A DNA stretch of 41,037 bases from Betaproteobacteria bacterium. Lineage in GTDB: Bacteria > Pseudomonadota > Gammaproteobacteria > Burkholderiales > SG8-41. Made by a program: the position numbers and the translations under genes. The notes below the pieces were generated by a model. It was not told the origin of the DNA, made no database searches, and saw only the letters and a program-made list of their open reading frames with translations. Below are positions 9,147 to 18,389 of this stretch, piece by piece (position 1 is the first letter of the stretch; the number at the start of each line of letters is the position of its first letter). The DNA lies in the NCBI GenBank assembly GCA_025356695.1, contig JANXSE010000076.1, positions 1-41,037 of the forward strand. The letters run 5' to 3'.

Positions 9147-10031
9147 ATGACCCAGCGTGCTTCATACCGTGTGCTGCACGAAACGCGGTACACCTATTCC
9201 GATACCGTCACCAGCGCGCACCAGCTCGCCCATTTGCGTCCTCGCGGAACGACCTGGCAGAAGGTGAAGTCGCACAAGCTGACGATCAATCCGAAACCGG
9301 TCGAGCAGGCGCCGGGCGATGACTATTTCGGCAACGACGTGCTGCGCTTCATGATCGATGCACCTCACGATGAACTGATTGTGCGGGCTGAATCGGTGGT
9401 TGAGGTGGAGGCGCATGCGCCCGACAGCAGTATTGCGTCACCGGCGTGGGAAGCGGGACGCGCTGCCCCGGGCGAGTGGGGGCCGCATGTCGACCTCGAT
9501 ATCGAAGCCTATCGCGTCGCCTCGCCGATGGCACCCGTGCTCGACGAAGCGCTTGTTTACGGGCGCGAAAGTTTCAGCGACGGCAGACCGTGGCTGGATG
9601 CCATGCTCGATCTGACCCGGCGCATCCAGACTGATTTCGTTTACGATCCGAAAGCAACCACGGTCACCACGCAGGTCGCGGAGGTGCTCGCACTGCGTCG
9701 CGGCGTCTGTCAGGACTTCGCGCATTTGATGATCAGCTGTCTGCGTTCGCTTGGTCTGCCAGCGCGCTATGTCAGCGGCTATATTCTGAACCGGCCGAAA
9801 CCCGGTGCGCGTCGCGTCATGGGCGCCGATGCCTCGCATGCTTGGGTGGCGGGCCATTGTCCTGCGCACGGCTGGGTCGCGTTCGATCCGACCAACGGCA
9901 AACTCGCCGATATCGAATTCATCACGCTGGGATGGGGGCGCGAGTTTTCGGACGTCACGCCGCTGCGCGGCGTGGTGCTGGGCGCGGCGACACAAATGCT
10001 CGCCGTCGAGGTCAGGGTGCAGCCGCTCTAA
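9147..10031 (+). CDS. Transglutaminase-like family protein (short form)
   Basis: A 294-residue protein with a beta-rich bacterial transglutaminase N-terminal domain (about 5-85) and a transglutaminase/protease core. The catalytic triad is complete: Cys188 (RRGVCQDFAH), His231 (DASHAWV) and Asp247 (FDPTN). It lacks the DUF2126 tail of the protein at 3246-6617. Start ATG 9147 follows the fused ATP-grasp/alpha-E stop by five bases, so it is the last gene of the second ATP-grasp set. Expected role: peptidase or amidotransferase acting on the product of the fusion protein. It is convergent with the CBS gene; no terminator is visible in the 15-base gap. Confidence 0.9.
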   Translation: MTQRASYRVLHETRYTYSDTVTSAHQLAHLRPRGTTWQKVKSHKLTINPKPVEQAPGDDYFGNDVLRFMIDAPHDELIVRAESVVEVEAHAPDSSIASPAWEAGRAAPGEWGPHVDLDIEAYRVASPMAPVLDEALVYGRESFSDGRPWLDAMLDLTRRIQTDFVYDPKATTVTTQVAEVLALRRGVCQDFAHLMISCLRSLGLPARYVSGYILNRPKPGARRVMGADASHAWVAGHCPAHGWVAFDPTNGKLADIEFITLGWGREFSDVTPLRGVVLGAATQMLAVEVRVQPL

Positions 10032-10046
10032 GCGGGCCGGTCGCGC

Positions 10047-10481
10047 TCAGGTGTTGGCGCGGACGATCTCTTCGCGGCGGTGCGATTCGGCGACGAACTC
10101 TTCCATGTCCGGATCGAGCGCGTTGCGCGCCGATACCATACCGATGACGCGGCCGTTTTCGACCACCGGCACGTGGCGGAAGCCGTTCTCGTGCATCAGC
10201 AGCAGCGCGTAGCCGAATGTCTTGTCGGGAGCGATGGTCTTGGGCGATTTCGTCATGACATCGGAGAGCAGCGTCGTCAGCACGTTGCGGTCCTGCGCGA
10301 TCACGCGTGACACTGCATCGCGCTCGGTGAAAATGCCGATCAGGTTTTTGTTTTCAAGCACCACGACCGCGCTGACCTTCGATTGGGTCATCAGCTTGGC
10401 CGCTGCGCTTACCGTGGTATCCGGCGATGCCGTCAGCAATTTCTTTTTTTCCATCATGTCGCGTACGCGTTGACTGTACAT
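10047..10481 (-). CDS. CBS-domain pair protein
   Basis: A 144-residue stand-alone Bateman module: two CBS domains at about 8-62 and 73-130, with the usual D-x-M (VRDMM, LSDVM) entry motifs and FTERDAV and SARNAL segments at the ligand clefts. Such proteins bind adenosine nucleotides and report energy state; none of their effectors can be named here. There is no extra catalytic or DNA-binding domain. Upstream, at 10587-10631, lies an FNR/Anr-type box with a -10 hexamer exactly where a class II activated promoter needs it, so expression is probably induced by low oxygen. The leader would be about 98 bases long. Confidence 0.9.
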   Translation of the reverse strand: MYSQRVRDMMEKKKLLTASPDTTVSAAAKLMTQSKVSAVVVLENKNLIGIFTERDAVSRVIAQDRNVLTTLLSDVMTKSPKTIAPDKTFGYALLLMHENGFRHVPVVENGRVIGMVSARNALDPDMEEFVAESHRREEIVRANT

Positions 10482-10586
10482 CGTGCCTCCGAATTAAGGC
10501 GTATTTTTCCGCATAAGCCCTGCCAATCGAAAACCGGATCGTGGTTGCTTGACCCCCGATCCGCTGCGGAACAAACCTCGATTCGC

Positions 10587-10592
10587 ATGCTA
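10587..10592 (-). promoter_or_regulatory. -10 hexamer of the predicted FNR-dependent CBS promoter
   Basis: On the minus strand this reads TAGCAT (four of six matches to TATAAT). With a start near 10580 it lies at about -12 to -7, and the FNR-like box centred at 10621.5 lies at -41.5, the classic activator position. Confidence 0.5.
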
Positions 10593-10611
10593 TCGGTGTG
10601 CGTGCAAATAT

Positions 10612-10631
10612 CATTTGATATAAGTCAAATG
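10612..10631 (-). promoter_or_regulatory. FNR/Anr/FixK-type anaerobox
   Basis: TTGATATAAGTCAA at 10615-10628 matches nine of the ten specified bases of TTGAT-N4-ATCAA. It sits inside a perfect 7-bp inverted repeat, CATTTGA (10612-10618) and TCAAATG (10625-10631). It is 134 bases from the CBS start and 127 bases from the hydrolase start; a fitting -10 exists only toward CBS. Confidence 0.65.
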
Positions 10632-10757
10632 TTTTGTATACGGTTGCGCAGGGGGTTTGCGCGGCCGGTTGACGCCGCAAAGGCGGGCAAGTGATACTTT
10701 CGCGCCTTTTGGACCATTGCGGTCCTAGCCATATCTTCCCCGCCTGGAGTGTTTTTC

Positions 10758-12443
10758 ATGACGCAGAATGCTGGTGTGCCCGCCGTTTCGGACAAATTTT
10801 TGCTGGAGAAAAATGTGGATGTGCCGATGCGCGACGGCGCGCGGCTGAAGGCGGATGTATTCCGGCCCAGAGACGGTGGCAAGGTGCCGGCGATCCTTAA
10901 CATGGGGCCGTACCAGAAGGACAAATCGTGGACGCCGCCGCCGGATCTTGAAGAGCAGCCCAACCCGTATATGAATTGGGAGGCGGTCAATCCTGAATGG
11001 TGGGTGCCGCAGGGTTATGCCGCGGTGCGCATTGATTCGCGCGGTAGCGGCCAGTCGCCCGGCCAGTATGAGCCGTGGTCGCGCGCCGAGTCGGTCGATT
11101 TTCACGATGCGATCGAATGGGCGGCGGCGCAGCCCTGGTGCAACGGCAAGGTCGGCCTGACCGGTATTTCGTATTTCGCCATCAACCAGTGGTTTGCCGC
11201 CAACCAGCAGCCACCTTCGCTGAAAGCCATCATTCCGTGGGAGGGCTTTGCAGATATTTATCGTGATGCGCTGTTTCACGGCGGCATTCTCTGCATTTTT
11301 ATGACCAACTGGTTTACCGCGCACCTGATTCATCATCTGCTCGGCCGCGCTTCGCAGATCCATCCTGATGCATGGCAGAAGAACACGCTGCAGTTCTGGT
11401 TGAGCAACAATCTCGACAGCGGTGCCTTCAGCGGCTCGCAGGCGCAGTGGGACAAAATCAGCGTGCCCTTTCTGTCGGTTGGCAACTGGACCGGCTTCGG
11501 TCTGCATTTGCGCGGCAATACCGAGGCCTTCATGCAGTCGAAATCGCCGCACAAGAAACTGCGCATGCAGAACGGCACGCATGTGCATCCGTTTTATTCA
11601 GCGGAAGGGCGGCAGGACCAGATCCGCTTCTTTGACTACTGGCTGAAGGACGTCAAGAACGGCGTCATGGACGAACCGCCGGTCAAGCTGGCCATCCGCC
11701 ACGGCAACGACAAGGTCGAATGGCGTTTCGAGAATGAATGGCCACTGGCGCGCACGCAGTGGACGAAACTGTATTTCGATCTGGCGCAAGCGTCGGTGAC
11801 CGACGTGCCGTTAAGCGGCACACTGGTTAAAAGCAACCCGGCGAAGACAGGCGAATGCACCTATGCCGCCACCGGACTTGGTTCGATGGGGTCGACCTCG
11901 GCAGCTTCCGCGCAGGTGATGGGCGGCGGCATCAAGCCGGGCATGGGAGTGGCGCTGGTGACGCCGCCGCTGGCCGAAGACATGGAAATCACCGGGCCGC
12001 TCGCGGCGAACCTCTGGGTCTCGAGTTCGAGCGAAGACATGGATTTGTTTCTGACGCTGCGTCATTTCGACGCCGACGGCAAAGAGATCATGGAGACCGG
12101 CCAGCAGGGCGCGCCGGTGCCGGTGGCCAAAGGCTGGCTGCGTGTGTCACACCGAGAACTCGATGCGGAAAAATCGCTGCCGTACCGCCCGTACCACAAA
12201 CACCAGCGGCGCCTGTTTCTTGCGCCCGGCGAGATCGTGCAGGTGCAGGTCGAAATCTGGCCGACATCGATGGTATTCGCCAAGGGCCATCGCCTGCGTC
12301 TGGATGTGCAGCCGCGCGACGGCGTCGGCAGTGCCTCGTACATGCACTACCATGCCGATTACAACACCGGTATCAATACCCTCTATTCCGGCGGCGACAA
12401 GGAATCCTATCTGTTGCTGCCGGTGATCCCGGCCAAAAAGTAA
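10758..12443 (+). CDS. CocE/NonD family serine hydrolase
   Basis: A 561-residue alpha/beta hydrolase of the X-Pro dipeptidyl-peptidase S15 / cocaine esterase family. Catalytic domain about 15-300, followed by the jelly-roll PepX C-terminal domain (about 340-555). The nucleophile is Ser138 in GISYF, and His275/His277 in THVHPF is the candidate catalytic histidine. The usual GWxD acid motif reads NWTGFG (Trp244, Thr245, Gly246), so the Asp is replaced or supplied elsewhere, as in the NWxG subfamily. There is no signal peptide, hence a cytosolic esterase or amidase. GGAG at 10746-10749 selects the ATG at 10758 over the GTG at 10749. It stands alone between the CBS gene and the oxygenase; substrate unknown. 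Confidence 0.87.
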   Translation: MTQNAGVPAVSDKFLLEKNVDVPMRDGARLKADVFRPRDGGKVPAILNMGPYQKDKSWTPPPDLEEQPNPYMNWEAVNPEWWVPQGYAAVRIDSRGSGQSPGQYEPWSRAESVDFHDAIEWAAAQPWCNGKVGLTGISYFAINQWFAANQQPPSLKAIIPWEGFADIYRDALFHGGILCIFMTNWFTAHLIHHLLGRASQIHPDAWQKNTLQFWLSNNLDSGAFSGSQAQWDKISVPFLSVGNWTGFGLHLRGNTEAFMQSKSPHKKLRMQNGTHVHPFYSAEGRQDQIRFFDYWLKDVKNGVMDEPPVKLAIRHGNDKVEWRFENEWPLARTQWTKLYFDLAQASVTDVPLSGTLVKSNPAKTGECTYAATGLGSMGSTSAASAQVMGGGIKPGMGVALVTPPLAEDMEITGPLAANLWVSSSSEDMDLFLTLRHFDADGKEIMETGQQGAPVPVAKGWLRVSHRELDAEKSLPYRPYHKHQRRLFLAPGEIVQVQVEIWPTSMVFAKGHRLRLDVQPRDGVGSASYMHYHADYNTGINTLYSGGDKESYLLLPVIPAKK

Positions 12444-12458
12444 GCACGTTGTGAACAG

Positions 12459-12486
12459 CCGCAGCGGCGCCCTGCGCAGGCTGCGG
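12459..12486 (+). terminator. Possible hairpin after the CocE-like gene
   Basis: CCGCAGC (12459-12465) and GCTGCGG (12480-12486) are perfect inverted repeats 16 bases after the hydrolase stop. No T tract follows, so it is a weak terminator candidate at best. Confidence 0.25.
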
Positions 12487-12595
12487 TCTGCGCGCAGTTT
12501 GATCCAGCGCAAATAATCCGCACGCTGCTTCTGTAGGCTAGCCAGCTGTTGCCGTGTCTTTCGACCAGCGGCCCATTCGCAACGGTGCCTTGCCC

Positions 12596-13318
12596 ATGTC
12601 AACCGTCGAAGAGCATGTGCTCTACCAGATCTTCAACGCGCCGGTTCGCGGCTATCCGTATCCGCATATCTATGTGGAAAATGTTTTTCCCGAAACGTTC
12701 TACGAAGAACTGCGGCGCAACTGGCCGGATGCCGGGGCTTTTGTGCCGCTGGCGGAAACGGGGCGCGTGCCGGAGGGCGCGTATCCCGAGCGCTTCGTCA
12801 TACCGATCACCGAGGCCGGTGTGGCCACGCTGACGCCGGCGCGACGGCCGTTCTGGATGGAATTCGGCCAGTGGTTTACCGCGCAGCGCTTTTGCACGGC
12901 GATGATCGAGAAGTTCGAACCGCAAGTGCGTGAACGTCTCGGCGGCGACATGGATCGCTGCAGCTACGGTGCCGACGCACTGGCGGTGCGCGACCACACG
13001 AATTACAGCATCGGCCCGCATACCGATGCGCCGCACCGGCTGGTCACCATGCTGTTTTATTGCCCGGAGGACAACAGCCGGCCGCACCTGGGCACATCGA
13101 TCTACTGGCCGTTGAACGGCGAACTGCGCTGCAAGGGCGGACCGCACTACGGATTCGAGCATTTTAAAAAAATCACCACCATGCCGTACCGCCGCAATTC
13201 GCTGTTCGCTTTTTTCAAGGACGACAGTTCTTTTCACGGCGTGGAGCCGATCCCGGACCAGAATTTCGAGCGCGATCTGATGCTCTACGACGTCAGGGTC
13301 TACGACACCGATCGCTGA
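12596..13318 (+). CDS. 2OG-Fe(II) oxygenase superfamily protein
   Basis: A 240-residue double-stranded beta-helix protein. The iron facial triad is visible as His142-x-Asp144 (IGPHTDAPH) and His214 (SSFHGVEP). Arg226, twelve residues after the distal His, is the expected 2-oxoglutarate anchor. The N-terminal half (YPHIYVENVFPETFYEEL) is typical of the prolyl-hydroxylase-like subgroup. It probably hydroxylates a small molecule or a protein side chain; the substrate cannot be inferred from the neighbours. The ATG at 12596 is chosen although it has no clear ribosome site; an upstream GTG at 12554 would add 14 residues that do not look conserved. Confidence 0.75.
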   Translation: MSTVEEHVLYQIFNAPVRGYPYPHIYVENVFPETFYEELRRNWPDAGAFVPLAETGRVPEGAYPERFVIPITEAGVATLTPARRPFWMEFGQWFTAQRFCTAMIEKFEPQVRERLGGDMDRCSYGADALAVRDHTNYSIGPHTDAPHRLVTMLFYCPEDNSRPHLGTSIYWPLNGELRCKGGPHYGFEHFKKITTMPYRRNSLFAFFKDDSSFHGVEPIPDQNFERDLMLYDVRVYDTDR

Positions 13319-13376
13319 TTGGCAAGCCGGTGGCGCATCGGGTGACGGTTTGCTGTTCGCAGCCAGCCGCTGCCCG

Positions 13377-13382
13377 TATAAT
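13377..13382 (+). promoter_or_regulatory. Perfect -10 box before rdgC
   Basis: A perfect TATAAT ending 17 bases before the rdgC ATG. The -35 region is poor: TGTTCG at the 17-base position, or TTGCTG 21 bases away. The predicted start near 13389 gives a leader of about 11 bases with no Shine-Dalgarno, so rdgC may be translated from a near-leaderless mRNA. Confidence 0.5.
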
Positions 13383-13399
13383 CCGACCTTTTTTCCGCC

Positions 13400-14302
13400 A
13401 TGTGGATCAAGAATCTAATCGTCTACCGTCTGCCCGCCAATTGGGCGCTTGAGGCGGAGGACTTCGAGCAAAAGCTCGCCAAACAGCCCCTGCAACCCTG
13501 CGGCGGCTTCCAGATGGAGAGCCGCGGCTGGACCTGCCCCTACGAAGAAGGCCAATATCTCTACAACCAGAACCGGCACTGGCTGCTGGCGCTGGGCATG
13601 GAGCAGAAACTGCTGCCGGCATCGATCATTCGCCAGGAAGCGCTCGACCGCGCTGAAAAGATTGCGAAGACCCAGGCCCATCCGGTCGGTCGCAAGCAGA
13701 TGCGCGATATCCGCGAGGAAGTTGCCAACGAGTTCATGCCGCGCGCGCTGGCACGGCGCCGCATCACGCACTGTTGGATCGACGGCATCAACCGCTGGCT
13801 GGTGGTCGAGGCGGCGGGCGATCCCAAGGCCGAGGAGTTCATGGAGAACCTGCGCCGGGCCGAGGAGTCATTCCTTGTGCCAAGGCTGGAAACCGAGCGT
13901 TCGCCGGCGTCGGCCATGGCCGAGTGGCTGGTGAAGGGCGACGCGCCGCCGGGGTTCACCATCGACCAGGACCTCGAATTGCGTGCCGCCGATGCCAGCA
14001 AGGCGACGGTGCGGTATGCGCGCCATAATCTCGGCGGCAAGGAAATCCGCGACCACATCTCGACAGGCAAGACGGTGGTGCGGCTCGGCCTGACGTGGAA
14101 CGACAAGATCTCGTTTGTGCTGACCGAGCAATATCACATCAAGCGCGTCACCTTCCTCGATATCCTGCGGCGCGAATCCGATTCACAGGTGCAGGACGAG
14201 AAGGAACAGTTTGAAATCGATTTTGCGCTGATGACCGGTGAACTGGCATTGATGCTGGCCGATCTGGTCAAGGCGCTGGGTGGAGAAAAAGTAAGAGCAT
14301 GA
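13400..14302 (+). CDS. rdgC: Recombination-associated protein RdgC
   Basis: A 300-residue protein matching RdgC in length and character, with the N-terminal [11 protein letters not shown] start and the [10 protein letters not shown] and [10 protein letters not shown] segments. RdgC forms a ring-shaped dimer that binds double-stranded DNA and restrains RecA-mediated strand exchange. It is nucleoid-associated in the cytosol. Its last four bases overlap the tex start (ATGA), so the two are translationally coupled, an arrangement linking recombination control with transcription/RNA quality. A perfect TATAAT just upstream suggests strong constitutive expression. Confidence 0.95.
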   Translation: MWIKNLIVYRLPANWALEAEDFEQKLAKQPLQPCGGFQMESRGWTCPYEEGQYLYNQNRHWLLALGMEQKLLPASIIRQEALDRAEKIAKTQAHPVGRKQMRDIREEVANEFMPRALARRRITHCWIDGINRWLVVEAAGDPKAEEFMENLRRAEESFLVPRLETERSPASAMAEWLVKGDAPPGFTIDQDLELRAADASKATVRYARHNLGGKEIRDHISTGKTVVRLGLTWNDKISFVLTEQYHIKRVTFLDILRRESDSQVQDEKEQFEIDFALMTGELALMLADLVKALGGEKVRA

Positions 14303-16731
14303 GTGTCAACGTAACGCCGGCCGCGCAGGCCAAGATCGTCCAAAACATCGCAACAGAACTTGGTGTCAACGCAAAGCAGGTCGCAGCCGCCGTCGGCTTG
14401 CTCGATGACGGCGATACCGTGCCGTTCATCGCGCGCTACCGCAAGGAAGTCACAGGCAACCTCGACGACACGCAGTTGCGCACGCTCGAAGAGCGCCTGA
14501 TTTATTTGCGCGAACTTGAAGACCGCCGCGGTGCGATCATTGCGTCGATCGACGAGCAGGGCAAGCTGACCGATGGGTTGCGCGCTTCGCTTGAAGCCGC
14601 TGCGACCAAACAGGCGCTTGAAGATCTGTATCTGCCGTACAAACCGAAACGCCGCAACAAGGCGCAGATTGCCATTGAAGCCGGCCTTGAGCCGCTCGCC
14701 GATGCATTGCTCGCTGATCCGGCGCTGGATCCGCAGCTGGAAGGCGCCAAATACATCAAGGTGGTGCCTGCCAGCGAAGGCGTCGACGCGATCAATATCA
14801 CTGATGCGAAAGCGGCGCTCGACGGCGCGCGCGACATTCTGGCCGAACGTTTTGCCGAAACGGCGGAACTGCTCGCCAAGCTGCGCAACCGCATGCAAAA
14901 CGAGGGCATCCTCAGCTCGACGGTTGTGAAAGACAAGGAAGGGGCCGAGGAAGAAAAATTCCGCGATTATTATGCTTATTCGGAGCCGATCCGCAGCATC
15001 CCGTCGCACCGCGCGCTGGCGTTGTTCCGCGGGCGCGCGCTGGGCGTGTTGTCGGTACAACTGGGGCTGGGCGAAGAGCTTGAAGCCACGGTGCCGCATC
15101 CCTGTGTGGCGATGATCGCGCAGCATTTCGGCATCGAACACCGCGGCCGCGCCGCCGATAAATGGCTGCAAAGCGTTTGTCACTGGACCTGGAAGGTCAA
15201 GGCGCAATTGCATATCAGCAGCGAGTTGATGATTCAGCTGCGCGAGGCCGCCGAGACCGAGGCGATCAAGATATTCGGCCGTAACCTGCATGACCTGCTG
15301 TTGGCCGCACCGGCAGGGCCGAAGGCGGTACTGGGGCTCGATCCGGGTTTGCGCACGGGGTGCAAGGTGGCGGTGGTCGATGCCACCGGCAAGTTGCTCG
15401 ATACGGCAACGATCTATCCGCATGTGCCGCGTAACGACTGGGACGGCGCGCTGGCGACGCTGACAAAGCTGGCGGTTCAACACAGTGTTGAATTGATTTC
15501 GATCGGTAACGGCACGGCCAGCCGGGAAACCGACAAACTGGCCGCCGACCTGATCAAGCGCATCGCCGCGCTGGCGCCGGAACGCAGGATCGCCAAGATC
15601 GTGGTGAGCGAAGCCGGCGCCTCCGTCTATTCGGCATCGGCGTTTGCCGCCGCAGAATTTCCGCAGCTCGATGTGAGTCTGCGCGGCGCAGTGTCGATTG
15701 CGCGGCGCCTGCAGGACCCGCTTGCCGAACTGGTCAAGATCGATCCGAAAGCGATCGGCGTCGGCCAGTATCAGCATGACGTCAACCAGCGTGCACTGGC
15801 GCGCTCGCTCGATGCCACTGTTGAGGATTGCGTGAATGCCGTTGGCGTCGATGTGAATACCGCCTCGGCACCGCTGCTGGCGCGCGTCTCCGGACTCAAT
15901 GCGACGCTGGCGCGCAACATCGTCGACTATCGCGATACGCACGGGTCGTTCAAGAACCGTCTCGCCATTCTCAAAATTCCGCGGCTTGGCGACAAGACCT
16001 TCGAACAGGCCGCCGGCTTCCTGCGTATCGGCGGTGGCGACAATCCGCTCGACCGCTCCGCGGTGCATCCCGAGGCCTATCCGCTGGTCGAGCGCATCCT
16101 CCAGCGTATCGGCAAGAGCATTGTCGAAGTGATGGGGCAGGCGGCGCTGCTGAAAAGCCTGTCACCGGCGGATTTTGCCGATGAGCGTTTCGGCGTTCCC
16201 ACCGTGCGCGACATTTTTACCGAGCTTGAAAAACCCGGTCGCGATCCGCGCCCCGAATTCAAAACCGCCACCTTCCAGGAAGGCGTCGAGAAAATCGCCG
16301 ATCTGCGACCCGACATGATCCTCGAAGGCGTGGTGACCAATGTTGCCGCCTTTGGCGCTTTCGTCGATATCGGCGTGCATCAGGACGGCCTTGTGCATAT
16401 CTCGGTATTGTCGAACCGTTACGTCAAGGATCCGCATGAAGTGGTCAAACCGGGACAGGTCGTCAAGGTCAGGGTGATCGAGGTTGACCTCAAACGTCAG
16501 CGTGTAGCGCTTAGCATGCGGCTTGATGATGCTGCCGGCGGTCCGCCGCAACGGCGACCGCAGGCGGAGCGCTCCGTAGCAGGGGCGGATGCACGCAATC
16601 AGCGGGGCCCTGGAGATTCGGGGCGCCGACCGGCCGGCGGAGGTGATCGCCAGGCACGCAGCACGCCGCGCGAACAGAGTGCCCCCAGCGCCATGGCGCT
16701 CGCATTCGCCAAACTGAAAAAGCCGTCCTAG
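14299..16731 (+). CDS. tex: RNA-binding transcription accessory protein Tex
   Basis: An 810-residue Tex protein. In order: N-terminal helical/HTH region (about 1-330), YqgF-like RNase H-fold domain beginning at [11 protein letters not shown] (about 345), helix-hairpin-helix domain (about 490-600, with [12 protein letters not shown]), and a single S1 RNA-binding domain (about 675-742, [17 protein letters not shown]). The last 65 residues form a basic Arg/Gly/Gln-rich tail that probably adds RNA affinity. Tex acts on nucleic acids in the cytosol and affects transcription and stress tolerance; the length is typical of the family. It overlaps rdgC by four bases. It is followed by the convergent universal stress gene, with no visible terminator in the 29-base gap. 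Confidence 0.96.
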   Translation: MSVNVTPAAQAKIVQNIATELGVNAKQVAAAVGLLDDGDTVPFIARYRKEVTGNLDDTQLRTLEERLIYLRELEDRRGAIIASIDEQGKLTDGLRASLEAAATKQALEDLYLPYKPKRRNKAQIAIEAGLEPLADALLADPALDPQLEGAKYIKVVPASEGVDAINITDAKAALDGARDILAERFAETAELLAKLRNRMQNEGILSSTVVKDKEGAEEEKFRDYYAYSEPIRSIPSHRALALFRGRALGVLSVQLGLGEELEATVPHPCVAMIAQHFGIEHRGRAADKWLQSVCHWTWKVKAQLHISSELMIQLREAAETEAIKIFGRNLHDLLLAAPAGPKAVLGLDPGLRTGCKVAVVDATGKLLDTATIYPHVPRNDWDGALATLTKLAVQHSVELISIGNGTASRETDKLAADLIKRIAALAPERRIAKIVVSEAGASVYSASAFAAAEFPQLDVSLRGAVSIARRLQDPLAELVKIDPKAIGVGQYQHDVNQRALARSLDATVEDCVNAVGVDVNTASAPLLARVSGLNATLARNIVDYRDTHGSFKNRLAILKIPRLGDKTFEQAAGFLRIGGGDNPLDRSAVHPEAYPLVERILQRIGKSIVEVMGQAALLKSLSPADFADERFGVPTVRDIFTELEKPGRDPRPEFKTATFQEGVEKIADLRPDMILEGVVTNVAAFGAFVDIGVHQDGLVHISVLSNRYVKDPHEVVKPGQVVKVRVIEVDLKRQRVALSMRLDDAAGGPPQRRPQAERSVAGADARNQRGPGDSGRRPAGGGDRQARSTPREQSAPSAMALAFAKLKKPS

Positions 16732-16760
16732 CCGTCGTTAGCGCAGGGGTGGCACGCGCT

Positions 16761-17228
16761 TCAGCGTTTGCGCGCCGCCTTCTTGTCGGGCGAGCGCACC
16801 ATCAGGACGGGGCAATGCGCGTTACGCAATACGGTCTCGGCGTCGCTGCCCAGCATCAGGCGGTTGATGCCGCGCCGGCCGTGGGTACCCATCACAATCA
16901 CGTCGGCCTTCCATTTGGCTGCATCGCGCACGATCACATCGGCAACGCGCTTGCCCGTCGTTTCAAACAAGGCGGTTTCAGCCTTGATCCTGTGACGTTG
17001 CATCAACGCTGTCGCATTGGTGATAGCGCGTCTGCCGGCAGCTTTCAGCTCTTCAAACAGAAATCCGGTATCGAAGTTGGCATCAAAGTTCTGCGCGATC
17101 GCGAGGTCGTCGATGATGCTGATCACGCGCAGCTTCGCGTCCTGCTCTCTGGCCATTTTCACGGCCTGCTGCAAACCAAGCGTCGAGGTGTGACTGCCGT
17201 CAACCGGAACGAGTATGCGTTTGAACAT
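16761..17228 (-). CDS. Universal stress protein (UspA family)
   Basis: A 155-residue single Usp domain starting MFKRILVPVDGS. The ATP-binding signature G-x2-G-x9-G-S is intact as GTHGRRGINRLMLGS near residues 115-129, so it should belong to the ATP-binding subclass. Cytosolic. The ATG at 17228 follows AAAGGCGA at suitable spacing. It lies alone on the minus strand downstream of the Bug gene (92 bases). No FNR box could be found upstream, although Usp proteins are often under such control. Confidence 0.94.
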   Translation of the reverse strand: MFKRILVPVDGSHTSTLGLQQAVKMAREQDAKLRVISIIDDLAIAQNFDANFDTGFLFEELKAAGRRAITNATALMQRHRIKAETALFETTGKRVADVIVRDAAKWKADVIVMGTHGRRGINRLMLGSDAETVLRNAHCPVLMVRSPDKKAARKR

Positions 17229-17320
17229 GGCGTCGCCTTTTGGGAAAGTGCTACGGTTTCAGGATGGCATGCCTGTGTTTCGACAGGTTTGCGGTGTATC
17301 AAGTTGCATTGAATGGAAAA

Positions 17321-18328
17321 TTATTCCATCGGCAGTTTTGCGGTCTTGACGACGCCCGCCCATTTGACAAGTTCGGATTTGATGAAGGCGCCGAATTCCT
17401 CGGGGGTCGAACCCACCGGTTCTGCGCCGTCGGCGGCGAGTTTTTCGCGCGTGTCGGCGGCTTGCAGGATCGAGGCGATCTCTTTTTGCAGTTTGCTGAC
17501 GACCGCGCGCGGCGTATTGGCGGGCGCAACCATGCCGTACCAGCCGACGACTTCGTAGCCGGGCACGCCTTCGGCCAGCGCCGGCACCTCGGGCAGGCTG
17601 GCCAGCCGCCTCGCACTGGTGACGCCGATGGCGCGCAGGCGGCTCGTCTTCAGATGCGGCAGCGGCGGCAGCAGCGTCGACATCAGCATCTGCACATGGC
17701 CTGACATGGTATCGACCATCGCCGGATTGGTCCCCTTGTAGGGGACGTGTTCCATTTTGACGCCGGCCATGAAGGTGAACAGTTCCATCGACAGGTGCGG
17801 CCCGGTGCCAATGCCGGAGGACGAGTAGGTCAGTTCGCCGGGGCGCGCTTTGGCCAGTGCCAGCATCTGCCTGATACTGCGTGCCGGCAGCGCCGGATGT
17901 GCAACAAGAATGTTCGGCATCGCTGCGACCTGCGTCACCGGGGCGAAATCGCGCACCGGATCGTAGGGCACTTTTTTGTAGAGTGCGGAATTCACCGCCA
18001 GCGGTGTTGCCGCCATTGCCAGCACATAACCATCGGCCGGCGACTTTGCCACCAGTTCGAGGCCGATCATCTGGCCGGCGCCGGGGCGGTTGTCGACGAT
18101 CACCGTCTGTCCCCAGCGCTCGGTCAGTTTGCTGGCGATCTGCCGGGCGAGGATGTCGGTGCCGCCACCGGGCGAAGAGGGCACGACAATACGCACCGGT
18201 TTGGCCGGATATTCCTGTGCCGACGCGCAGTTATTCAAAAGAAAAAAGACGGCTGTTGCACCAGCAAATGCTGATGCAATAAATGAGATGACAAAAAAAT
18301 CGCGACGCATGGATGTCCGGAGAATCAT
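17321..18328 (-). CDS. Bug/TctC-type periplasmic solute receptor (1 of 5)
   Basis: A 335-residue tripartite tricarboxylate transporter receptor. Its signal peptide has a basic start (MRRDFFVISF) and is cleaved after the hydrophobic core near CASAQEYPAKPVR. The Bug signature PGGGTDILAR and the VPYKG and GTGPHLSME loop blocks are present. Bug proteins bind carboxylates or similar small molecules in the periplasm. The start ATG 18328 (alternative 18310) lies 61 bases after the end of the cyclase gene on the same strand; the longer open frame upstream lies inside the cyclase gene and is rejected. No TctA/TctB partner is nearby, so it may feed a distant transporter or act in signalling with the cyclase. 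Confidence 0.92.
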   Translation of the reverse strand: MILRTSMRRDFFVISFIASAFAGATAVFFLLNNCASAQEYPAKPVRIVVPSSPGGGTDILARQIASKLTERWGQTVIVDNRPGAGQMIGLELVAKSPADGYVLAMAATPLAVNSALYKKVPYDPVRDFAPVTQVAAMPNILVAHPALPARSIRQMLALAKARPGELTYSSSGIGTGPHLSMELFTFMAGVKMEHVPYKGTNPAMVDTMSGHVQMLMSTLLPPLPHLKTSRLRAIGVTSARRLASLPEVPALAEGVPGYEVVGWYGMVAPANTPRAVVSKLQKEIASILQAADTREKLAADGAEPVGSTPEEFGAFIKSELVKWAGVVKTAKLPME

Positions 18329-18389
18329 GGTTGGATCCGAATTGAGTGTGGATTGGATGCCCCATTCAAGCGGGGCGATGCATGCAACA

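Noticed and set aside
10711..10725. GGACC-ATTGC-GGTCC inverted repeat before the CocE-like gene
   Set aside because: Only 5-bp arms; the promoter around it (TTGGAC, TATCTT) is too weak to support an operator call.
14134..16068. 644-codon minus-strand open frame opposite tex
   Set aside because: Tex is unmistakable on the plus strand; the antisense frame has no recognisable domain.
17229..17320. Search for an FNR box before the universal stress gene
   Set aside because: Only inside-out half sites (ATCAA ... TTGAA) were found; they do not fit the consensus.
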